From a bacterium (GTDB taxonomy: Bacteria; BMS3Abin14), in NCBI GenBank assembly GCA_020350725.1, contig CP070719.1, positions 2,410,897-2,474,896 of the forward strand: a stretch of 64,000 nucleotides of DNA, in the 5' to 3' direction. The position numbers and the translations under genes are program-made. The notes beneath the pieces are model-generated. The model saw nothing but the letters and a program-made list of their open reading frames with translations. It did not search any database and was not told the origin of the DNA. How positions within the stretch are numbered: position 1 is the stretch's first letter; each line of letters begins with the position of its first letter. Positions 19,595-28,540 of this stretch are shown here, in pieces.

Positions 19595-20986
19595 ATGAAA
19601 CTGGACGGAGGCCTGATCCTGGTGGTGGATGATGAAAAGAGGGTGCGGGACAGCGTCAGGGTCATTCTTGAGGACGAGGGTTTCTCGGTCCTGGAAGCTC
19701 AGGACGGCGAAACGGCCTTCACCAGGATCGCCATGGAAAGCCCCGACGTGGTCCTCCTCGATATCTGGATGCCAGGGATCGACGGACTCGATGTCCTCAA
19801 GGTCATAAAGGAACAGGATGAAAGCCTGCCCGTCGTCATCATGTCCGGGCACGGGAACATCGAGTCGGCCGTGAAGGCCACAAAACTGGGGGCCTACGAT
19901 TTCCTTGAAAAACCTCTATCCATAGACCGCTTGACCCTGGTCCTGCGCAACGCCCTCAATCAGAGGAACCTGCTGGAGGAGAACCGTGCCCTCCGTGACG
20001 CGCAGGAGACGGGCAGGGACCACATCGGCGGGACCTCGCCGGCCATCAGGGATATTCTGGAACACGTGGAGGTCGTGGCGCCGACGAACGCTTCCATCCT
20101 GATCACCGGGGAGAACGGGACGGGAAAGGAGCTTCTGGCCAAAGAGATCCATGCAAAGTCCAGAAGGCGCACGGGTCCCTTTGCTGCGGTGAACTGTGCC
20201 GCTATCCCTGAAACGCTTATTGAGAGCGAGCTGTTCGGTCACGAGAGGGGAGCTTTTACCGGGGCTACCTCCAGAAAGATGGGCAGGTTCGACCTCGCCC
20301 ATAATGGGACACTTTTCCTTGACGAGGTGGGGGACATGAACGTGGCCACGCAGGCGAAGATCCTCCGCGTCCTGGAGGAGAAGGCCTTCCAGCGGGTGGG
20401 AGGAAACCGGGATATAGTGATCGATGTCCGGATCATTGCGGCGACCAACCGCGATCTTGAGGAGATGATCCGGGAGGGGACCTTCAGAGAGGACCTCTAT
20501 TTCCGTCTCAACGTCTTCCCCTTTTACCTTCCACCCCTGAGGGAAAGAAGGGATGACATCCCCAGCCTTCTGGAGAAGTTCCTTCGGGATTACTCCCTGC
20601 TTTACGGCAAAAAGGGAATCGTCTTCTCACCGGCGGCGCTCGAGGCGTTGAGGGGCTATTACTGGCCCGGTAATGTCAGGGAACTTCGAAACGTGGTCGA
20701 GAGACTGGTGATCCTCGCCCGGGAGGACACGATCGACCTCGATCTGATCCCTCTGTCCATCAAGGAGACGGAACCACCGGAGGCGCCGCAGGTCCTCCAC
20801 GACGACCTGCCCGATTATCGTAAAGCGAAGGAGAGGTTCGAAAGGGAGTTCCTGTCCAGCTGGCTGGCGAAGAACGACTGGAACATTACCAAGACCTCCG
20901 AGCAGGTCGGCCTGGAGAGAAGCAATCTCCACCGTAAGATCAAGCAGCTCGGGCTGATCAATCCCGAGAAGGGGAGTCGGGTATAA
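19595..20986 (+). CDS. ntrX: NtrX-type sigma-54-dependent response regulator
   Basis: The 463-residue protein has a receiver domain with acidic pocket D12-D13 and phosphorylation site D56 (VVLLDIWMPG). The AAA+ domain carries the Walker A GENGTGKE and the sigma-54 contact loop ERGAFTGAT. A Fis-type helix-turn-helix lies at the C-terminus (WNITKTSEQVGLERSNLHRK). It should activate sigma-54 promoters when phosphorylated by the upstream kinase. Its stop overlaps the next gene's ATG (TAATG). Confidence 0.94.
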   Translation: MKLDGGLILVVDDEKRVRDSVRVILEDEGFSVLEAQDGETAFTRIAMESPDVVLLDIWMPGIDGLDVLKVIKEQDESLPVVIMSGHGNIESAVKATKLGAYDFLEKPLSIDRLTLVLRNALNQRNLLEENRALRDAQETGRDHIGGTSPAIRDILEHVEVVAPTNASILITGENGTGKELLAKEIHAKSRRRTGPFAAVNCAAIPETLIESELFGHERGAFTGATSRKMGRFDLAHNGTLFLDEVGDMNVATQAKILRVLEEKAFQRVGGNRDIVIDVRIIAATNRDLEEMIREGTFREDLYFRLNVFPFYLPPLRERRDDIPSLLEKFLRDYSLLYGKKGIVFSPAALEALRGYYWPGNVRELRNVVERLVILAREDTIDLDLIPLSIKETEPPEAPQVLHDDLPDYRKAKERFEREFLSSWLAKNDWNITKTSEQVGLERSNLHRKIKQLGLINPEKGSRV

Positions 20987-22092
20987 TGAATCCCGCCGGA
21001 GACCTGAGAGAGGCGGTCCGGTCACTCCTGGAGGACAATCTGGGGCTCAGGAGAGGGGAGCGTCTCCTGCTCCTCGGTGACCACGGCGAGGACGTCCCGG
21101 AGGTGGATCTGGCGGCTGATGTGTCCGGCATCCTGGCCGACCTGCATCCCGAGACTACCGCTTTGATATACCCTTCCACGGGCAGGAGCGGCATCGAACC
21201 GCCCAAGGAGGCATGGGAGGCTGCCTTCGGACCGGAGGCGGTCTCCCGTTTCGAGGAGGGCGGGCTTCTGGATCGCCTTATCGGCAAGAGGGCGGACGGT
21301 GACGACCTGGCCAGAGCGGAGGAGATCGCGGCCGTTTCCGATGCCGTGGACGCTGTTGTTGCCCTGGCCTACCATTCCACGAGCCACACGTTGTTCAGGA
21401 GGCTGCTCACTGTCTCCTCCGGGGTCAGGTACGCCAGCATGCCCCATTTCCACCGGGACATGTTCTTTGGATCCATGAGGGTAAACTGGCATGAACTGGC
21501 CCTGTCCACCAGAACCCTCGCCCGGGCCATGGAGGGTGTGGACCATTTCGAGATAGGGTCAGGCAACGGAACGTCGCTGACCCTGTCCGCGACGGGAAGA
21601 CATCTGAAGACGGACGACGGGATCCTCACCGAACCGGGGGCCTGGGGTAATCTTCCCGCCGGCGAGGTCTTCCTGGCCCCACTTGAGGGGACGGCGGAGG
21701 GGATCCTGGTCCTGGAGTGGGGACCGTCGGCAAAGCTGTCGTCACCCCTCACCGTCGAGATAAGGGCGGGACGGGCGGTTTCCGTGTCCGGGGAGAACGG
21801 AGATACCGTCCGATGGCTCGAGGGACTTCTGGCGGCCCACCCGGAAAACAGAAACGTTGCCGAACTCGGCATCGGCACCAATCCCAGGGCCACCCGCCCG
21901 GACAGCATCCTGGAATCGGAGAAGATCCTCGGTACCGTCCACGTCGCTTTCGGCGACAACCACAATTTCGGCGGTAAGGTCGTCGCGCCGTTCCATCTGG
22001 ACTTCGTCGTCTACGGGGCGACCCTGGTGGCGGTCTGGGAGTCCGGTGGCGGGCGGAGGGTCATCCTCAGTGAAGGAGATCCGGGCTGGTGA
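20986..22092 (+). CDS. M29-family (AmpS/PepS-like) aminopeptidase
   Basis: The 368-residue protein has the C-terminal signature of M29 metallo-aminopeptidases: AELGIGTNP with E293, EKILGTVHVAFGDN with H319, and PFHLDFVV with H337 and D339 as candidate metal ligands. The N-terminal half is family-like but divergent. It overlaps ntrX by one base and so is probably co-transcribed with the two-component system, an unusual partner for it. Substrate range cannot be inferred. Confidence 0.75.
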   Translation: MNPAGDLREAVRSLLEDNLGLRRGERLLLLGDHGEDVPEVDLAADVSGILADLHPETTALIYPSTGRSGIEPPKEAWEAAFGPEAVSRFEEGGLLDRLIGKRADGDDLARAEEIAAVSDAVDAVVALAYHSTSHTLFRRLLTVSSGVRYASMPHFHRDMFFGSMRVNWHELALSTRTLARAMEGVDHFEIGSGNGTSLTLSATGRHLKTDDGILTEPGAWGNLPAGEVFLAPLEGTAEGILVLEWGPSAKLSSPLTVEIRAGRAVSVSGENGDTVRWLEGLLAAHPENRNVAELGIGTNPRATRPDSILESEKILGTVHVAFGDNHNFGGKVVAPFHLDFVVYGATLVAVWESGGGRRVILSEGDPGW

Positions 22093-22100
22093 CAGGAAAC

Positions 22101-22128
22101 CTCCAATGTCCAGCGTCCAGGGTCCAAC
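22101..22128. repeat. Degenerate 7-bp-period array
   Basis: Four heptads (CTCCAAT, GTCCAGC and relatives) start nine bases after the aminopeptidase stop. A further block lies at 22217-22258 in the same spacer. Confidence 0.75.
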
Positions 22129-22216
22129 GGGGATTTCTTCGTTTCGGAGTACCGGGATGTCGACGGAAGAGGGGAAGGCCTTAAACCGCGGCAGAGTTAA
22201 AAGGGGATCACCCTGT

Positions 22217-22258
22217 GGATCCTGGATTATGGTCTGAATCCCTGAAACCTGAGATCTG
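22217..22258. repeat. Degenerate 7-bp-period array
   Basis: Six heptads, such as GGATCCT and AGATCTG, precede the ribosome site of the solute-binding protein gene. The phase is kept over 42 bases although base identity is loose. Confidence 0.65.
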
Positions 22259-22306
22259 GAACCGCTTGCAATAAACGAACCCGGGGGGGAAGGAAAGGAG
22301 AATGTC

Positions 22307-23452
22307 ATGAAGGCGAGAACATCCCGTTTGTTGATCGGCCTGATCCTCATCGGCACATTGGTCAGGCCGTCCGCGGCTGAAGCGGCCGAACCCTACCGAA
22401 TAGGGGCTGCGTTCGCTCTCACGGGCCCGGCGGCCATGATCGGCGATCCGTCGGCCAAGATCGCCGAGATGCTCCTGGATGAGATCAACGCTTCCGGCGG
22501 CGTGGGCGGACATCCCATCGAACTGATCACCTACGATACGGCGTCGGATCCAACCAAGGCCGTCACCGTCATCCGTCGGCTGGTTGAGAAGGATAATGTC
22601 CTCGCTGTGATCGGCCCCACGACCACAGGATCAGCCATGGCATCGATAAAATTCATCCAGGATAGTGAGATCCCCATGGTGGCCTGCGTGGGCGGGTCCC
22701 CCGTGGTTATCCCGGTGAAGAAATGGGTCTTCAAGACCCCCCAGACGGATATTCTCGCCGTGGAGCGGCTCTATGACTATTTCGCCCGGGAAGGGATCAA
22801 GAAGATCGCCCTGCTCACCTCAGCCGGCGGGTTTGGGGATTCGGGGAAAAAGGCTCTCCAGGCCCAGGCGGTTCCCCTTGGGTTCACCGTGGTCGCAGAC
22901 GAAAGGTATAACGACAAGGACACCAACATGACCGCTCAGCTGACCTCGATCCGGGGGACGGACGCCCAGGCCATCGTCGTCTGGGGCGTAGGACCCGCTC
23001 CGGCCATCATCTGCAAGAACGCCAAGCAGCTGGGTATCACGACTCCCATTTTCATGAGCCACGGCCTTGCCGATCCCAGCTTTATCAAGCTTGCCGGCGA
23101 TGCCGCGGAAGGCGTCATGATGCCTGCCAGCCGCTTCATTGTTGCGGAAAAGCTGGCCGACGAAGACCCCCACAAGGCCTTCCTGGTCAAGGTAAAGAGG
23201 ACTTACGAAGGGAAATACGGTCCCGTCAGCACCCACACGGGATACGCCTACGATGCACTCAGGATCATCGAGATGGCCCTCAAGGAGGCCGGAGGGGATC
23301 GTGCCAAGCTCCGGGATGCCATCGAAAGGACCCGGAATTACATAGGGATCAATGGGACATTCAACATGTCGGCGGAAGATCACAACGGTCTGACGAAGGA
23401 TTCCCTCATCATGGTCAAGGTTGAAAAAGGAGATTGGGTGATTGTGCCCTAG
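22307..23452 (+). CDS. Branched-chain amino-acid-type ABC transporter solute-binding protein
   Basis: This periplasmic binding protein of the LivK/Leu-Ile-Val family has 381 residues. It has a signal peptide ending near SAAEAAEP, then YRIGAAFALTGPAAMIGDPS and ELITYDTASDPTKAVTVIRR, the usual type I fold. AAGGAGAATGTC precedes the ATG. No permease or ATPase gene is adjacent; instead its last codons overlap the TTG start of iorA. It may therefore bind an aromatic acid or amino acid for the following pathway, using transporter parts encoded elsewhere. Confidence 0.9.
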   Translation: MKARTSRLLIGLILIGTLVRPSAAEAAEPYRIGAAFALTGPAAMIGDPSAKIAEMLLDEINASGGVGGHPIELITYDTASDPTKAVTVIRRLVEKDNVLAVIGPTTTGSAMASIKFIQDSEIPMVACVGGSPVVIPVKKWVFKTPQTDILAVERLYDYFAREGIKKIALLTSAGGFGDSGKKALQAQAVPLGFTVVADERYNDKDTNMTAQLTSIRGTDAQAIVVWGVGPAPAIICKNAKQLGITTPIFMSHGLADPSFIKLAGDAAEGVMMPASRFIVAEKLADEDPHKAFLVKVKRTYEGKYGPVSTHTGYAYDALRIIEMALKEAGGDRAKLRDAIERTRNYIGINGTFNMSAEDHNGLTKDSLIMVKVEKGDWVIVP

Positions 23453-25325
23453 ACAGACCCGTCACCCGCTACCGCGGGAGGAATTCAGGCTTCTCCTGGG
23501 AAATGAAGCCATGGCCCAGGGGCTCTATGAGGAGGGGTGCCGGGTGGCTACTGCCTACCCCGGCACCCCTTCCACCGAGATCCTCGAGGCGCTGTCGGCG
23601 TTCAGGGCTCCCGATCTTCACCTGGAATGGTCGGTGAACGAGAAAGTAGCCCTCGAAGTCGCCTGTGCAGCCAGCTACACCGGCCTTCGGACCGCGGTGA
23701 TCATGAAGCAGGTCGGGCTCAATGTCGCCCTTGATCCCCTGATGAGCCTTGCCTACACAGGTGTTGTCGGCGGCATGCTGGTCATCGTCGCCGACGATCC
23801 GGGCCCGCATAGCTCCCAGACAGAGCAGGACACGAGGCTTTTCGCTATGGCGGCCGGACTTCCGGTTCTTGACCCCACGACGCCCGAGGATGCCAGGGAG
23901 ATGGTCAGCCTGGGCTACCGTATCTCGGAGAGATACCGTTTGCCGGTTATCCTGAGGCCCCTCCTCCGGATCTGTCACTCCCGTGCGCCGATACCGCCCC
24001 CGGGGGAGAGAAAGACGGGCCCGGGTCCCGAATTCCGCAAAGAGGTCGATCGCTGGGCGGCGACGCCGAGACATCGCCTGGCTCTCCACCGTGAACTCAA
24101 TGAAAAGCTGAAAAGGATGACCGTCTCCAGAGAATGTCTGGGTGCATACAGGTACCTCTGCGGCGAGAAAGGCACTTCAGGCCTGGCTGTTGTCGCTTCC
24201 GGCGTTCCGGCATCCTATGCTCTGGACTGTCTCCGGGAATGGGGCCTGGACGGGATCGTGCCCCTGGTCTGCGTAAAAATGCCCTATCCCTTCAACCGGG
24301 AGCGGGTGGCCGCAATGGTCGGATCGGATCGGAAGGTCCTCGTTCTGGAGGAGACCGGGCCCTTCGTCGAGCTCATGCTCCGCGGACGTCTGAACGTTTC
24401 CGGGAGGTACGACGGCACGGTTCCGTCGGAGGGCGAGATGACGTCCGACACCGTTGCCGCTGCTCTCAACAGGGCTCTTTATTCGACCGGGACCGGACGG
24501 GTTGCCCGGGCCGAAACGCCCATAGAGACGGAAGCGCCCGGAAGGGAGGGAGACGGTTACAGTGAAACCCCTCCCGTCCTCTGCGCGGGATGTCCGCACA
24601 GGACGTCCTTTTGGGCTCTGAAGAGTGAGATGCCGCGGGGCATCTACGCCGGGGACATCGGGTGCTATACCCTGGGCCGGTCCCTCGGCGCGGTGGACAC
24701 CGTCCTCTGCATGGGCGCATCCATATCCCAGGCGGCAGGATTTTACTGGGCATTCAGGCAGGGTAAGGGTCACAGACAGCCCGTCGCGGCCGTTATCGGT
24801 GATTCCACCTTCTACCATTCAGGTATTCCGGCGCTGGTCAACGCCGTACAGCAGGGCGCGTCCTTCGTCGTGATGATACTGGACAACGGTACCACCGCCA
24901 TGACGGGCGGTCAACCGACACCCGGCACGGGCACATTGGCAGATGGCGGCAGGGGCGTTGCCGTACCTCTGGAAGACCTCGTCAGGGGCTGCGGAGTCAC
25001 AGAGATGTGGATTTCTGATCCCCTGGATTACGATGGATTCGTCGCCGATCTGCGGCAGGCCGCAAGAACGGCGATGGAGGGCAAAATGGCGGTCATCATC
25101 AGCCGGTCTCCCTGCGTCCTGGAGATCGGGCAAAGGCAGGGACCGGTTCCTGAGCTGGACATGGGTCTGTGCAGCGAATGCAGAGTGTGCATGGACGTGT
25201 TCGGCTGTCCGGCGATCGTCCAGGAGGGTGATGAGATCAGGATCGCAGAGGAACTCTGTCCCGGATGCGGCGCGTGCGTCGCGGTGTGCCCAGTGGGGGC
25301 CATCAGGCCGGGGGAGCCTGAATGA
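23442..25325 (+). CDS. iorA: Indolepyruvate:ferredoxin oxidoreductase, alpha subunit
   Basis: This is the TPP- and iron-sulfur-containing subunit that converts aryl pyruvates and CoA to arylacetyl-CoA, CO2 and reduced ferredoxin. The 627-residue product starts near FRLLLGNEAMAQG. It has the transketolase-like regions YPGTPSTEILEAL and AGCPHRTSFWAL, a TPP motif GDSTFYHSG with DNGTTAMTGGQ, and a C-terminal ferredoxin domain (CSECRVC and CPGCGACVAVCP). The start is most likely TTG at 23442, because AAAAGGAG lies about 10 bases upstream and no ATG/GTG precedes the conserved region. It overlaps the preceding gene by 11 bases. Confidence 0.94.
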   Translation: MCPRQTRHPLPREEFRLLLGNEAMAQGLYEEGCRVATAYPGTPSTEILEALSAFRAPDLHLEWSVNEKVALEVACAASYTGLRTAVIMKQVGLNVALDPLMSLAYTGVVGGMLVIVADDPGPHSSQTEQDTRLFAMAAGLPVLDPTTPEDAREMVSLGYRISERYRLPVILRPLLRICHSRAPIPPPGERKTGPGPEFRKEVDRWAATPRHRLALHRELNEKLKRMTVSRECLGAYRYLCGEKGTSGLAVVASGVPASYALDCLREWGLDGIVPLVCVKMPYPFNRERVAAMVGSDRKVLVLEETGPFVELMLRGRLNVSGRYDGTVPSEGEMTSDTVAAALNRALYSTGTGRVARAETPIETEAPGREGDGYSETPPVLCAGCPHRTSFWALKSEMPRGIYAGDIGCYTLGRSLGAVDTVLCMGASISQAAGFYWAFRQGKGHRQPVAAVIGDSTFYHSGIPALVNAVQQGASFVVMILDNGTTAMTGGQPTPGTGTLADGGRGVAVPLEDLVRGCGVTEMWISDPLDYDGFVADLRQAARTAMEGKMAVIISRSPCVLEIGQRQGPVPELDMGLCSECRVCMDVFGCPAIVQEGDEIRIAEELCPGCGACVAVCPVGAIRPGEPE

Positions 25326-25876
25326 CGGGGGAGGGGATGTCGTATGACGTAGTCCTAGCCGGAAGGGGGGGACAGGGAGTCCTGTTCCTCTCCCGGGTCA
25401 TGGGTGAGGCGGCCCTTCGGCAGGGATTGGCGGTCCGGACCACGGAGACCCACGGCATGGCCATGCGAGGCGGCTCGGTCCTCTGCTTTGTCAGGATCGG
25501 ATCGGGCAGGGGACCTCTCTTTCGAAAGGGAACGGCGTCCCTGCTCATCGCCCTCCACGTTTCAGAGTTGGAATTGGGGAGACCGTATCTTGCCCCGGAA
25601 GCGTCCATTATCGTGAACACCCCGAACCGGGCGGGTGGACGGGGCGGGCAGATCCCGATCGATGCCGACACCCTGGCGACGACGGCTGGAAATGCCCGGT
25701 CGGCCAACCTGGTGCTGCTGGGAGCGGCCTGCACCCTGGACGGGTTTCCCCTGAAGCCGGAATCCGTCGCGTCGGTGATCATGGAGAAAGGGCCCGAAAA
25801 TATGCGGCCGGTCAACCTCGAGATATTTCGACTGGGGGGACAAAGGCCAACGACCGATGTCCAAAATCCCAGGTAA
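25322..25876 (+). CDS. iorB: Indolepyruvate:ferredoxin oxidoreductase, beta subunit
   Basis: This is the small partner of IorA, 184 residues. SYDVVLAGRGGQGVLFLSRV near the start is the gamma/beta-subunit signature, followed by TETHGMAMRGGSV. ATG at 25322 overlaps the iorA stop; the internal ATG at 25337 would remove five residues and is also reasonable. The C-terminal codons run into a short AATCC-type motif. It clearly forms one enzyme with IorA. Confidence 0.93.
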   Translation: MTGEGMSYDVVLAGRGGQGVLFLSRVMGEAALRQGLAVRTTETHGMAMRGGSVLCFVRIGSGRGPLFRKGTASLLIALHVSELELGRPYLAPEASIIVNTPNRAGGRGGQIPIDADTLATTAGNARSANLVLLGAACTLDGFPLKPESVASVIMEKGPENMRPVNLEIFRLGGQRPTTDVQNPR

Positions 25877-26030
25877 ATGCTTTAACCGGGGCGGAAACGG
25901 AGAGGATCGAGCCAGCCACGGAGAACACCGAATCAGGTTCAGGGTACGAACAGCTTTCACCGCGTCATTGTGGCCGGGACCGCAGCTCAGGTGGCAGCAC
26001 GGCAATCTCAGCACTGGAAAGGAATCGAAC

Positions 26031-27302
26031 ATGTATCAGCCCGAAATGGAAGCCCTGTCCAGGGAAGGGCTCCACCGAAAGCAGGTCGAGGGGCTGCGCC
26101 GGACGGTGTCACGGATAAGGGATCACAATCCCTCCTATCACCGGAAGATCGGCGGGATCGACCCCGACGGGATAAGGGATGCAGGTGACGTCGTCCGATT
26201 TCCCTTCATGACCAAGGACGACCTGAGGGAGGCCTATCCCTTCGGCTTCACATGTGCGCCGAAGGACCGGTTTGTCCGCTTCCATATGAGTTCCGGAACC
26301 ACGGGGACACCGATCCTCAATCCCTACACGGTCTCGGACGTCCACCAGTGGGAAGACATCATGGCTCGATGCTTCACTGCTGCCGGGGTCGGTGCGAAGG
26401 ACGTGGTCCAGATAACCCCCTCCTTCGGCCTGTTCAACGGCGGATTCGGCTTTCACTATGGAGCAAGCCGCCTGGGATCCTTCATCGTTCCCATCGGTGC
26501 CGGACGGACGCACCTGCAGCTTCAGTTTATCAGGGACCTGAAGACGACCTGTCTGACAGCCATTGCTTCCTATCCTCTGCGCCTGATGGAGGTGGCGAGG
26601 GAGAAGGGATTCGAATGGACCACCACCGATCTCAAAGTGGGGATATTCGGGGCTGAAGTGTGGAGCGAGGAGATGCGTTCCCGTATAGAACAGGAAATGG
26701 GGATCGAAACGTACGACATCATCGGCATGACGGAGACCGGCGGAGTGGGTATGGGGCTCGATTGTCCTGCGAGAGAAGGCATTCACGTCTGGGAGGACCA
26801 CTATCTGGTGGAGATCGTCGACCCGGCGGGGGACGGGGTGGTTCCTGACGGCCAGGAAGGGGAGCTGGTGGTTACCACGCTGACCCGGGAGGGGCTGCCC
26901 CTCATCAGGTACAGGACCAGGGATATCACCTCCGTGATCTCCAGGGACAGGTGCGGCTGCGGCAGGACGCACCTTCGGATCGCGCGGATCACGGGACGCA
27001 CCGACGATATGGTAAAGATCAAGGGTGTTAACTTCTACCCAAGGCAGGTGGAATCCCTCTTCATGGGTCAGCCGGGAACCGGGACCGATTATCTCATCGA
27101 GATCGACCGGTTAGAGGGAGCCGACAGGCTAAGAATACTGGTTGAAGTGGAGAAACCCGATGATAAGGGCCTGACGGCCAAGCTGAACGGCATCCTTCAC
27201 GACTTCCTTGGTTTCGGGGCTGACATCGTGCTGGTTCCCCTGGGAGGGATCGAGAAAGGTCCCGGCAAGGCGGTCAGGGTAGTGGATAGGCGGGACTCCT
27301 GA
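26031..27302 (+). CDS. paaK: Phenylacetate-CoA ligase family enzyme
   Basis: This AMP-forming arylacetate-CoA ligase has 423 residues. It carries the adenylate loop FHMSSGTTGTPILNPYT near residue 85, YDIIGMTETGGVGMGLDC near 225 and the C-terminal hinge GRTDDMVKIKGVNFYPRQVE. ATG at 26031 after GGAAAGGAA gives a normal N-terminus; the frame is open 174 bases earlier, but that part is unlike the family. Beside IorAB it could release ATP from arylacetyl-CoA in aromatic amino-acid fermentation, or activate arylacetates for uptake. Confidence 0.92.
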   Translation: MYQPEMEALSREGLHRKQVEGLRRTVSRIRDHNPSYHRKIGGIDPDGIRDAGDVVRFPFMTKDDLREAYPFGFTCAPKDRFVRFHMSSGTTGTPILNPYTVSDVHQWEDIMARCFTAAGVGAKDVVQITPSFGLFNGGFGFHYGASRLGSFIVPIGAGRTHLQLQFIRDLKTTCLTAIASYPLRLMEVAREKGFEWTTTDLKVGIFGAEVWSEEMRSRIEQEMGIETYDIIGMTETGGVGMGLDCPAREGIHVWEDHYLVEIVDPAGDGVVPDGQEGELVVTTLTREGLPLIRYRTRDITSVISRDRCGCGRTHLRIARITGRTDDMVKIKGVNFYPRQVESLFMGQPGTGTDYLIEIDRLEGADRLRILVEVEKPDDKGLTAKLNGILHDFLGFGADIVLVPLGGIEKGPGKAVRVVDRRDS

Positions 27303-27405
27303 GTGCCGGCCGCAGGGGACGGGATGGGACCGGTGCACTCGAGAACACCCTCTCGAAATGAACCTTCAGGCTTGCTTTGCGGGAACCCCGACTTATCATG
27401 GGTGT

Positions 27406-28425
27406 ATGAGAAAACCGTCAACCGGCAGAAAACTATTCTGGAATTTTTATTCAATTACAATAGCTTGTAGTGTATTTTTTAATGTTTTGTGTGAAGTGAG
27501 CTTCGCCTCCGGCGGCGCCGCTGAACCGGTTCGAATGCTGGGGGACCACATCCGACTTCTCCTCGCCGACGACGGTGAGGGACACAGGGTTCCGGACACG
27601 GTCCAGTTCCTGGATGAGGGAGGGACCGTCATCCGCTCCGTTCCGGTTTTTCCCCCGGCTGCCCTCAGAAGAGGCCAGGTGCGGACGTTCCTCTCACCGA
27701 AGGGGGAATTTCTGGGCATTTTTACCGTCTATACGCTGGGCGATGAGGCAGGAAGACAGGGGAATTTTTCACTCTATGACCGAAAGGGAGCGGTTCTCTG
27801 GCAGGAGACGGAGAACAATGTCACTGGGATCGACCGCCTGACCAGGAGGAGATGCTATCCCCGGGACGACGGATCGGTGTGCCTCTTCTTCCCCGAGGAG
27901 GGGAAGTGGGAGATCCACGATCGGATGGGCAGGGACGTAGGCTCCCTTCTCCTCGACCCATGGCGCCGGGAGAGCGGTGATGTCCGCTGGTCGGAAGTCT
28001 GGGAGCCGGAGAGACGGTATGTGGCACTGGCGCGGTCAATGAGGGACAATTCCCTGTACGAGCTGTCCTACATTGACATCGATGCCGGCAGGCTTCTCTG
28101 GACCGTCAGGGAGAAAGGCCGCGGCGGGAATGTGCTGGGATTTTTTCCGGACAGCGGGGTGATCCTCGTCGGTGAGTCTTCCGGTGGTGATGACAACCCT
28201 TCCCTCAGCGCGTTCGGTACGGACGGCCGCAGCCTCTGGAGCAGAAAGGTCAAGGGACCCGTTCAGGTATCGGGGGCGGACGACCGGCCCGGCGTCCTCC
28301 GCATTGAATATTTCGAGGTCGACACCGCTTCCTTCGGAGCGGAGGCGGGGCAGTGGAGGAGAGCCGCCGGGTCAGAGCTGGTGGACGCGCGAACGGGGGA
28401 GATCATAGAGTCAGATCACAGGTAG
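27406..28425 (+). CDS. Exported protein of unknown function, possibly beta-propeller-like
   Basis: I do not recognise this 339-residue protein. It has a signal-like N-terminus (KLFWNFYSITIACSVFFNVL). After it come repeated short beta-strand units with Asp-Gly turns (FSLYDRKGAVLWQETE, SLSAFGTDGRSLWSRKV), which look like PQQ/WD-type propeller blades. ATG at 27406 is preferred because the signal peptide then lies at the front; ATG at 27358 would add 16 residues. It is alone, with a terminator-like hairpin downstream. Confidence 0.6.
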   Translation: MRKPSTGRKLFWNFYSITIACSVFFNVLCEVSFASGGAAEPVRMLGDHIRLLLADDGEGHRVPDTVQFLDEGGTVIRSVPVFPPAALRRGQVRTFLSPKGEFLGIFTVYTLGDEAGRQGNFSLYDRKGAVLWQETENNVTGIDRLTRRRCYPRDDGSVCLFFPEEGKWEIHDRMGRDVGSLLLDPWRRESGDVRWSEVWEPERRYVALARSMRDNSLYELSYIDIDAGRLLWTVREKGRGGNVLGFFPDSGVILVGESSGGDDNPSLSAFGTDGRSLWSRKVKGPVQVSGADDRPGVLRIEYFEVDTASFGAEAGQWRRAAGSELVDARTGEIIESDHR

Positions 28426-28444
28426 GAATCCAAAACCCTGAATC
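28424..28444. repeat. Short 7-bp-period array at a stop codon
   Basis: Three heptads (GGAATCC, AAAACCC, TGAATCC) begin within the stop codon of the preceding gene. It is short and would not be called without the other arrays. Confidence 0.45.
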
Positions 28445-28451
28445 CAGGAAA

Positions 28452-28478
28452 AAGCCGGGCAGGCGATCCGCCCGGCTT
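28452..28478. terminator. Hairpin between convergent genes
   Basis: The stem AAGCCGGGC (28452-28460) pairs perfectly with GCCCGGCTT (28470-28478) over a nine-base loop. It stands between two convergent genes. T residues follow only loosely, so it could serve as a terminator for either side. Confidence 0.65.
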
Positions 28479-28540
28479 CATGCTTTTCACTTTGTACCTC
28501 GTACGATGCACTCATCGTGGAGTGGATAAGAGCGTATAAC

